Source of the DNA: Armatimonadota bacterium
GTDB taxonomy: Bacteria > Armatimonadota > Zipacnadia > Zipacnadales > UBA11051
Length of the DNA: 6,219 nucleotides
NCBI GenBank assembly: GCA_030612305.1
Contig: JAUWOG010000153.1
Coordinates: 1-6,219 of the forward strand
Reading direction: 5' to 3'
Positions 1 through 6,219 of this stretch are shown piece by piece. The translations under genes and the position numbers were made by a program. The notes beneath the pieces are model-generated. The model saw only the letters and a list, made by a program, of their open reading frames with translations. It was not told the DNA's origin and did not search any database. The first letter of the stretch is position 1; each line of letters begins with the position of its first letter.

Positions 1-15
1 AACATCGCCAGCGCC

Positions 16-3000
16 ATGAGGGCACCGCGAGACCATAAGATGGTAGTCGCTATCAAGATGTTCACCGTCCACGCGGCGGCCGAGGAATGGGTCAAAGTGA
101 GGAACATAAGAGTGGAGACGAGCACCGAGCCGCTGGCACCGACGAAGCGAGAGCAGCGCTGGCCGTTGAAGGAAAAGCGCACCTTGCACACCGACGAAGA
201 GATCGCCCTCGCGCGGCAGAACTGCGAGGACCATGAATCGGCGCAGGCGATCCGCAAGGGCATCCTGGCCGCCGCAGAGAGATGGGTGGCCCTGTCTGAC
301 GAGGAGGTGCTGCGTCGAGTCCCCGGAGCCGATGTGCCTCGTGCGGCCAATGTCCATGCCGAGGGTTGCCCGGTTCACGGCAGTCAGGTGTACGAGGGCG
401 GCAGTTGCTACCCCTGGAAGCTGGACTGGGACAAACCCTTGACGATCACCTGTCCCGTGGGCGGTGAGGTCTATCCGAGCAACGATTTCTACGGGACCTA
501 CACGGACCCCAACAAGATGTTCGGTGATGAGTTGAGGCAGGACCATGCCGACGACGGGTGGGGGTGGATCGCGCCCAACGGCGAACGTTACTGGCTGGTC
601 GGGTATGCGTGTCACTGGTGGTGGCGCAACTTCGTCCTCCCGGGCGTCCTGAATCTGTCGCGAGCCTACGTGCTCACCGGCGAGGAGAAGTATGCGCACA
701 AGGCCGCCCTCATGCTGGACAAGATCGCCACCCACTACCCGGACATGGACTACGAAAGCCAGTCCCGGTACGGCTCGCTGACCGCGAACGCATACAACGG
801 TAAGATACTCAACCTCATCTGGGAGACGTTCGTGCTCACCGACCTGGCGGAGGCCTATGACAACATCTTTCCGGCGATAGACGGCGACACACAACTGCAG
901 CGCGTGCTCGGGAAATCCGGCGAAGAAATCCGCGCCAACATCGAGACGAACCTCCTGCAGGAAGGGGTAGACTGTGTGTTCTCGGAACACATCCGAGGGA
1001 ACTTCGGGATGCACCAGTCGGCGCTGATCACCGCCTCGGTGGCGAGAGAGAAGGGGCCCACCGATGAACACATTGACTGGCTGATGATGAACCCGGGCGG
1101 CTCCTCGTCGAACGAGGGGATGAAATACGCGCTCTACAACTTCATCTATCGCGACGGGATGCCGTTCGAGACCTCCCCGGGCTACTGCAACCTGTGGGTG
1201 AGCAAGTTCACGTTGATGGCGGAGGTGCTGAAGAAAGCCGGGACGGACTTCTACGAGAACACGAAGCTGAAGAAGATGTATGACGCGCCGCTGGAGATGG
1301 TATCCGCCGGCACCCAGACTCCGGCAGAAGGTGACTCCGGGGGCTGGCACGGCGGCAGGCTCGGTGTGGACCCCAATATCCATCTGCCGGCGCTGCGGGA
1401 GTACAACGACCCGCGCTATGCGGCGTGGCTGAGCCGGGCCCCCTTTGACGAACAGGGAGGCTTTCTGCGCTACGAATTGCTCTTTGGCCGCACGCCCACG
1501 GGAATGGTGCAGGACGCGTTGGCCGACTACGAGATCCCGACGCCGGTGAGCCGACTTCTGCCCGGTTACGGCATGGCGATACTCAACAATAAGGCCGACG
1601 ACCTTGCGGCGGTCATGTACTACGGATGGAAGGGTGGTCACGGGCACTGGGACTCGCTCAATCTCCACTTCTTTGACACCAAGGGCCCGCTGATGCCTGA
1701 CACCGGCTATCCCGACTTCATGAACGCGTTCATCCCCGGCATCTTCACCTGGTCGAAGACGACCATCGCGCACAATACTGCGACTGTGGACGCGAAGAGG
1801 CAGTTTGGCAATGCGCGCGGTCGTCTCATGGAATTCATCGCCGACGGCCCGCTCCATCTCGTCACGGTTGACAATCCCGGCGTGTATCCTGACATCCTTG
1901 AGCGCTACATGCGGACATTGCTACTCGTCGAGACGGGCGACAGTTCGGGCTACCTGGTTGATGTGTTCCGCATCAACGGGGGCGGGCAACACGACTACAG
2001 CCTCCACGCCGGCCCGGGGGAATTCGCAGTCCTCGCCGGTGAGTTCTCCGCACCGCGCACGAAGGGCACCCTCGCCGGTCCTGATGTCGAGATCGGCCAG
2101 TTCTATGATGACGCGGTGCTGGGTGCGCCGGACTATCACGGCAGCTACGGTGGCTATGCGGGCAGCGGATTCCAGCATCTGTTCAATGTCCAGCAACAGC
2201 AAGGCGAGGCGGACGTGGTGGTCGAATGGTGCCCCTCACATCCCGATACGCCCCGCAAACTCCGGCTCCATCTGACAGCCCAGCCCGGCCAGCAGGCAAT
2301 CCTCGCCGACGCACAGATTTCGCCCGTCAAACACAAGCAACTGCTCAAGTACGTCATCGGCCGCCGCACAGGAGACGATCTGCGGAGCACCTATGCCTCC
2401 GTCATCGAGCCATACCCCTCCGACGGCAGTCCACAGGTGGTGAGCGTGCAGCGACTTGATACGGCCAATGAGACCGGCGTGGCCCTCCGGATCCAACTGC
2501 CTGAGGGCTCTGACATCATCTATCACTGTCCGGTGGCCGGCACGCAGGTGAGCCTCCCCGGTGATGTGAGTTTCGACGGGCGTTTCTGCTTCTACCATCT
2601 CGGCGAGGGCGCCGGGGTCGCGAACGTGCATGATGTCGGCGGCACGTTCAGTGTCAAGGGCGAGGTGAAGGCGCAGGACGAGACCATCACCGGTCGCGTC
2701 GAGGCAGTGGACCCGGAGAACGAGACGATTACGGTCGCGTTGGACGGGGCGCCCGCCGATGTGGCATCCCTATCCGGCCGGACGCTGCTCATCGAGAATG
2801 ATGATGCTTCGTTCCCGTACCGGATAACCTCGGCTGAACAGACGGAGGACGGCGTCGTCCTGCATATCGCGGGCCAGGTGATGAAATCCGGCTACTGCAG
2901 GCTGCGGGAGTATGATGATGCCGAGAAGTATCTGAGGAGCGACAGCTATATGCCCTTCGCCAGCGTCTATGTGGGCGCAACTGTGGCCAACGAAAGCCTC

Positions 3001-3183
3001 AGCGCTTTCTATCGCGTGATGGAGGCCTCCACGAAAGGCTGCCGCATAGAGCCGGGGGATGCTGATGTCAAGGCCGCATTGCAGGATGCCGACGGCGATG
3101 GGATCATCAACTACTGGATACTCGACGGCGGCCCCGGCGACAGAGTACGCATTGACATGGTGGCCCACTTGCAGGAGCAATAA
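16..3183 (+). CDS. Heparinase II/III-family polysaccharide lyase-like protein (gene 1)
   Basis: This is probably a polysaccharide lyase that cleaves uronate-containing glycans by beta-elimination; the substrate is unknown. Residues 1-50 have no counterpart in the neighbouring paralogue. From about 55 a helical segment leads to a Cys/His element (C118, H121, C146). Residues 150-500 look like the alpha/alpha toroid, with YPDMDY at 241-246, N329 in GNFG, Y390 in SPGY and GDSGG at 439-443. The beta-sandwich starts near 515 and holds HGHWD (H542, H544, D546), D562 in PDTG and H586 in HNT. By analogy with heparinases II and III, N329, Y390 and H542 would be catalytic and H544, D562 and H586 would bind zinc. 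Residues about 770-1055 form a beta-rich module shared with the neighbour, ending in an EF-hand-like DADGDG loop (1024-1029). At 1055 residues it is longer than classical heparinase II (about 770). No signal peptide is visible. The ATG at 16 gives the longest frame, but GTG at 112 has a better ribosome site and would give 1023 residues. The frame is also open to the window edge. I am confident of the family and not of the substrate. Confidence 0.9.
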   Translation: MRAPRDHKMVVAIKMFTVHAAAEEWVKVRNIRVETSTEPLAPTKREQRWPLKEKRTLHTDEEIALARQNCEDHESAQAIRKGILAAAERWVALSDEEVLRRVPGADVPRAANVHAEGCPVHGSQVYEGGSCYPWKLDWDKPLTITCPVGGEVYPSNDFYGTYTDPNKMFGDELRQDHADDGWGWIAPNGERYWLVGYACHWWWRNFVLPGVLNLSRAYVLTGEEKYAHKAALMLDKIATHYPDMDYESQSRYGSLTANAYNGKILNLIWETFVLTDLAEAYDNIFPAIDGDTQLQRVLGKSGEEIRANIETNLLQEGVDCVFSEHIRGNFGMHQSALITASVAREKGPTDEHIDWLMMNPGGSSSNEGMKYALYNFIYRDGMPFETSPGYCNLWVSKFTLMAEVLKKAGTDFYENTKLKKMYDAPLEMVSAGTQTPAEGDSGGWHGGRLGVDPNIHLPALREYNDPRYAAWLSRAPFDEQGGFLRYELLFGRTPTGMVQDALADYEIPTPVSRLLPGYGMAILNNKADDLAAVMYYGWKGGHGHWDSLNLHFFDTKGPLMPDTGYPDFMNAFIPGIFTWSKTTIAHNTATVDAKRQFGNARGRLMEFIADGPLHLVTVDNPGVYPDILERYMRTLLLVETGDSSGYLVDVFRINGGGQHDYSLHAGPGEFAVLAGEFSAPRTKGTLAGPDVEIGQFYDDAVLGAPDYHGSYGGYAGSGFQHLFNVQQQQGEADVVVEWCPSHPDTPRKLRLHLTAQPGQQAILADAQISPVKHKQLLKYVIGRRTGDDLRSTYASVIEPYPSDGSPQVVSVQRLDTANETGVALRIQLPEGSDIIYHCPVAGTQVSLPGDVSFDGRFCFYHLGEGAGVANVHDVGGTFSVKGEVKAQDETITGRVEAVDPENETITVALDGAPADVASLSGRTLLIENDDASFPYRITSAEQTEDGVVLHIAGQVMKSGYCRLREYDDAEKYLRSDSYMPFASVYVGATVANESLSAFYRVMEASTKGCRIEPGDADVKAALQDADGDGIINYWILDGGPGDRVRIDMVAHLQEQ
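99..114 (+). promoter_or_regulatory. Candidate ribosome binding site and alternative GTG start of gene 1
   Basis: GAGGA at 99-103 lies 8 bases before an in-frame GTG at 112-114 (residue 33 of the longest frame). None of the in-frame ATG codons at 16, 40 and 58 has a comparable Shine-Dalgarno sequence. Similarity to the neighbouring paralogue begins only around residue 53, so nothing conserved is lost by starting at 112. This is a reasonable alternative start, not a proven one. Confidence 0.45.
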
Positions 3184-3210
3184 ACCCAGCCGTCCCGGAG
3201 TGGCGAAACG
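3184..3210. other. Short convergent intergenic gap between the two lyase-like genes
   Basis: Only 27 bases separate the TAA of gene 1 (3181-3183) from the TAG of gene 2 (complement of 3211-3213). I see no GC-rich hairpin followed by a T-run in either direction. Transcripts from the two genes must therefore end by another mechanism, such as Rho, or run into each other's 3' ends. Confidence 0.8.
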
Positions 3211-6204
3211 CTATTGCCGCTCGAACCAGGCGGCGGCAGGCATCGCAAAGGTGTTCCCGACTTCGAAATTGTAGATATAGCCGGCCTCGTAGTTCGCCGG
3301 GTCCTTGATCGAGCGGATGAAGGTGATGTCGCCGAGGTCTATCACCGTGCGACCGTCCTCCCGGCGAACCTCCCTGATCTCGTAGCAGGCATCTTGCCCA
3401 CCGTCATTCTCGATATCTATCCAGTTGCCGACCAGAGCGTTGCCGATTGGTAGCTCGATGTCAGTGTAGATACAGTTGTGCTCATCCATCTCGAGGTCCA
3501 TGTCGGTGATGATGCCCTCGTATTGTGCGGCAGGAACCTGCAGCTTGAAGTCCTTGCCCGCCAGCAGCGTGCCGGCGACGAGATAGGCGACCTCCGTCTT
3601 CCCGTTGCGCGTGCGCACGAAGCCCCATTGCCCCGCGAACTCAATATCGCCGACCTTGCGTGTGACTGAACCATCGTGCGCCGACAGTATGTAGTCTATG
3701 ATACCGTCACCGTGCTCTATCTCCAGGGCGACTGCCTCCATGCCCTCAACGTCGTCTGCTGCCGGTTCTATCTGCAGTCGCCGGATGCTCTTGATATTGC
3801 GAGTGCCCTCATAGCCTTCGATGACAGAGGCATAAACGCTCGCCAGGTCTTCGCCGCTGTCGTGCACGATCAGGTATTTCAGTATCTTCGGGTTATTCGG
3901 CTTGCCCAGAATCGGCGGCTCGCCGTCGGACAGTATCACCTCATCATGCGCGCCGAGCATCGTCAATCGCAGCCGCACATCAGTCGGCGCGCCTTTGCCC
4001 TGGCCGAGTATGTTCCACGTGTCCTTGACCTCCCATTCCGCATTCCACTGCTCTGGCGGTGAGGTGTCCCGTTGGATGTTGCGGAGGTAGTCAAAGCCGC
4101 TAATGCTTCCCGGGACGCTGGCCTCATCTTTGGCAGACTGCGCGAACTCGATATCCGGGCCGGCGAGCGTACCTGTGGCCTGTTCCTGTAACTGCAGGCC
4201 CTCCGTGACGACATCTCCCTCTGCCGAATGGAAGCTGAAATGGTGCTCCTTCCCGCCCTTGACGCGGAAGATGTCCACCAGGTAGCTCTCGCCATCTGAG
4301 ATGTCAATCATGGCATAGCTGCGGCGGTAGAAACTCGTCTGCGGATAGACGCCCTCCCGTGATACGTCAATGAGCCGCACCAGCGGCGAGCAACAGAAGA
4401 AGTTCATATTCCCGACGACCGCCCGCTTCTGCCGCGCGGCATCCACGACCACGGTATTGTGGCTGATGGTGTTGCTGGTCCAGCCCCAGCGTTTCGGCCA
4501 GCCTCCCGTGCGCTCCGGGTAGCCCAGGTCCGGCATCAGGTTCAGCTTGTGGGTGATGAAGCCGATGTTCAGCCCATCGTAGTGCGTGTGGGAATTGGTG
4601 ACGCCGCAGCCGTAGTAGAGCCAGGCGGCACGGCGCTCTGTCTCCGGCCCGCTGCGCAGGATACTCAAGCCGTAGCCATTGAGATTGGTATCGCCGCGCT
4701 CGATTTCTCCATGCTGCTTGATGATCCCATCTATCTGCTCTGCGACATCCGTCGAGAATCCCTTGGTGGAATGATGATTGAGGTAATGAGCCATTTGCGC
4801 GTAATTGACATCCCCAAACTTGCGGAAAGCCTCGAGCGTCGTCCCGGTTGAGGCTCGGCAACCGGGTGAGCCCACACCGCCACTGTCACCGATCTGTGGG
4901 TAGTAGCGGTTGGTGCAATTCAGAAGAAACTGGGTTTCGTAGCTCTTCTTTATGCACGGGTATTCGGCGTACATGTCACGGTGTTGGGGCCCTTCGACAC
5001 CAAGATAGAGATCGGCCAGTTTGCGGCCCATGTTGTAGTGGGTGGAGGAATAGCCCATCGCGGAGGAGCCGCCGGCCCCTTCGCGACCGATGACCGGGCC
5101 ACTGAACATCTGATGCAGCCCGCCGCGCTCAGGGAAGGGAGCAGCAAACGGCCACTCGAGCAGTTCCTTCCTTGTGGCCTCATCATCAACTAGACTGCCC
5201 AGAAATGCCACGGTGTACTCCGCGTCCCCCATGTCGCCGCCATACCCATGGGGTCCGCTCGCCCGCCTTTCGACTATGGTTCGTCCGCCTTCGGCGATCA
5301 GGTCTTGCTCGATGTGGTTTCGTGTCGCCTGCGCTGAGCCGCCCCATTCCGGATGGCCACACTGTTTCGCCCGTGCAGTCAGGAACTTCACCAACTCCGG
5401 GTCCTTATCAAAGATATCCCAGATGTCATCGTAGGCTGCGGCCCGATATTGCATCTGGTATGGCTCCCAGACGCCGCGGATGGCCTTGCCTGGTTCCCCG
5501 CCGGCCAGTACGTCCTTCGAGTAATGAAAGCCCTGCTTGGAGTAATCCATGTCCGGATAGACGTCGGCCATACGCGCAAGTAAGATAGCCACCTTCTCCG
5601 CCAGCTTCGGCTCGCCGGTGCGCTGATACTCGGCTGCCATGGACCTGACATCGCTGGTCATGCGCATCCACCAGCCGAAGCAGAAGCAGGCGACGAAATG
5701 GTAGTTGTAACCGTCCTTGTCCACATATCCCGTGCCGTCATCCACACCGTACATGTGGAGGGGATCGTTGGGGTCGGGGGGCTCTTCGTTGAACAGCAGC
5801 GAGCGGTCTGCGCGGTCCGGGTCAAAAAGCCCATCCGGTCCCAGCCCACTTTTGTAAAACTTCATGAAATCATTCTTCGGGAATATCTCGCCACATGACG
5901 GGCATTTGGCCTTCCAGGGCAAGCCCCAATAATCCAGGTGCGCCCGGAACGGATAGTACCCTCCCTTCTCGAAGGCCTTCCGGCCACAGTTCGGGCAGCC
6001 CTGGCGGCGGTTGGCTAGCTTCGCCCGATACACCAGCGGCCCCGGCACCAGCGCCCACGTCTCCTCATCGCTCATATCAACATAGCGCGCCCAACTCCGC
6101 AGCGCCTTCTCTGCAGCCTCCGCACTTCTCTGACTCTGCAGAGCAGTCACTTGCTCCTCGGTACGCAGATAAGGCCGCTCCGCCGCCCACCCGCGCATAC
6201 TCAT
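3211..6204 (-). CDS. Heparinase II/III-family polysaccharide lyase-like protein with N-terminal zinc-ribbon-like element (gene 2)
   Basis: This is a distant paralogue of gene 1, likewise a probable lyase of acidic polysaccharides with unknown substrate. The N-terminus (PYLRTEEQ at 11-18) resembles the usual beginning of this family's toroid region. Residues 70-104 contain CPNC (C70, C73) and CPSC (C101, C104), a plausible four-Cys zinc site. The toroid carries YPDMDY at 216-221, GPHG with H319, G384-Y385 and GDSGG at 439-443. The beta-sandwich begins near 509 and carries HTHYD (H539, H541, D543), D559 in PDLG and H582 in HNT. By analogy with heparinase II, H541, D559 and H582 would bind zinc and H539 and Y385 would be catalytic. 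The Asn seen in gene 1 at the neutralising position is Pro318 here, followed by H319. YLVDIFRV and HHFSFH (654-659) follow as in gene 1. Residues about 770-997 are the shared beta-rich C-terminal module. The start is ATG at 6204; a second ATG at 6198 is equally possible. Neither has a clear ribosome site in the 15 visible upstream bases, and the frame stays open to the window edge, so an upstream start with a signal peptide cannot be excluded. Confidence 0.9.
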   Translation of the reverse strand: MSMRGWAAERPYLRTEEQVTALQSQRSAEAAEKALRSWARYVDMSDEETWALVPGPLVYRAKLANRRQGCPNCGRKAFEKGGYYPFRAHLDYWGLPWKAKCPSCGEIFPKNDFMKFYKSGLGPDGLFDPDRADRSLLFNEEPPDPNDPLHMYGVDDGTGYVDKDGYNYHFVACFCFGWWMRMTSDVRSMAAEYQRTGEPKLAEKVAILLARMADVYPDMDYSKQGFHYSKDVLAGGEPGKAIRGVWEPYQMQYRAAAYDDIWDIFDKDPELVKFLTARAKQCGHPEWGGSAQATRNHIEQDLIAEGGRTIVERRASGPHGYGGDMGDAEYTVAFLGSLVDDEATRKELLEWPFAAPFPERGGLHQMFSGPVIGREGAGGSSAMGYSSTHYNMGRKLADLYLGVEGPQHRDMYAEYPCIKKSYETQFLLNCTNRYYPQIGDSGGVGSPGCRASTGTTLEAFRKFGDVNYAQMAHYLNHHSTKGFSTDVAEQIDGIIKQHGEIERGDTNLNGYGLSILRSGPETERRAAWLYYGCGVTNSHTHYDGLNIGFITHKLNLMPDLGYPERTGGWPKRWGWTSNTISHNTVVVDAARQKRAVVGNMNFFCCSPLVRLIDVSREGVYPQTSFYRRSYAMIDISDGESYLVDIFRVKGGKEHHFSFHSAEGDVVTEGLQLQEQATGTLAGPDIEFAQSAKDEASVPGSISGFDYLRNIQRDTSPPEQWNAEWEVKDTWNILGQGKGAPTDVRLRLTMLGAHDEVILSDGEPPILGKPNNPKILKYLIVHDSGEDLASVYASVIEGYEGTRNIKSIRRLQIEPAADDVEGMEAVALEIEHGDGIIDYILSAHDGSVTRKVGDIEFAGQWGFVRTRNGKTEVAYLVAGTLLAGKDFKLQVPAAQYEGIITDMDLEMDEHNCIYTDIELPIGNALVGNWIDIENDGGQDACYEIREVRREDGRTVIDLGDITFIRSIKDPANYEAGYIYNFEVGNTFAMPAAAWFERQ

Positions 6205-6219
6205 TGCAGCAAGAACGAT

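Noticed and set aside
40..84. MVVAIKMFTVHAAA at residues 9-22 of gene 1 as a signal peptide
   Set aside because: The hydrophobic stretch is short and broken by Lys and His. It lacks a proper charged n-region and core, and the segment may not be translated if GTG 112 is the start.
2236..2631. Antisense open frame of 131 codons opposite gene 1
   Set aside because: It sits opposite a strongly conserved coding region, has no recognisable domain, and is explained by GC-rich codon bias creating stop-free antisense frames.
3215..3238. Possible hairpin TGCCGC...GCGGCA at the end of gene 2 as a terminator
   Set aside because: The stem is only 6 base pairs with a 12-base loop. It lies inside the coding end of gene 2, and no T-run follows in either direction.
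3676..4062. Antisense open frame of 128 codons opposite gene 2
   Set aside because: It is fully contained opposite conserved lyase sequence, with no domain signature and no separate intergenic or promoter context.
4367..4861. Open frame of 164 codons on the minus strand overlapping gene 2 in another frame
   Set aside because: It lies wholly inside gene 2. Its product is Ala/Arg/Gln-rich low-complexity sequence typical of a shifted GC-rich frame, with no recognisable domain.

Overview
The window holds two large genes facing each other tail to tail, with a 27-base gap. They fill almost the whole sequence. I see no RNA genes, mobile elements, CRISPR arrays or notable repeats. The plus-strand gene (positions 16-3183) and the minus-strand gene (3211-6204) each encode a protein of about 1000 residues. 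Both carry the heparinase II/III-type lyase signature: an alpha-helical toroid, then a beta-sandwich with an HxHxxD zinc/catalytic motif, a downstream Asp-x-Gly, and a His-Asn-Thr motif. The two proteins can be aligned by eye from near the N-terminus to a C-terminal beta-rich module, so they are distant paralogues.

The organism cannot be named from this sequence. The DNA is GC-rich, with strong third-position GC and long spurious open frames on the opposite strands. Very large heparinase II/III-like proteins with an N-terminal Cys-pair element are, from general knowledge, common in polysaccharide-degrading bacteria of the Planctomycetes/Verrucomicrobia/Lentisphaerae/Armatimonadetes type and in uncultivated relatives. 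That assignment is inference only.

Layout: 1-15 is upstream edge sequence. 16-3183 is lyase-like gene 1, whose true start may be a GTG at 112. 3184-3210 is a short convergent gap with no convincing terminator. 3211-6204 is lyase-like gene 2 on the minus strand. 6205-6219 is upstream edge sequence of gene 2. Both genes read inward from the window edges, so their promoters and any operon partners (transporters, sulfatases, regulators) lie outside the window.

The two enzymes probably act on related acidic (uronate-containing) polysaccharides or oligosaccharides by beta-elimination, but the substrate cannot be read from the sequence. They differ at informative sites. Gene 2 has an intact CxxC...CxxC zinc-ribbon-like element near the N-terminus, where gene 1 has CxxH...CxxG. 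Gene 1 has Gly-Asn-Phe-Gly at the presumed carboxylate-neutralising site, where gene 2 has Gly-Pro-His-Gly. Gene 1 alone has an EF-hand-like Asp-rich loop near its C-terminus. These differences suggest divergent substrate handling within one locus.
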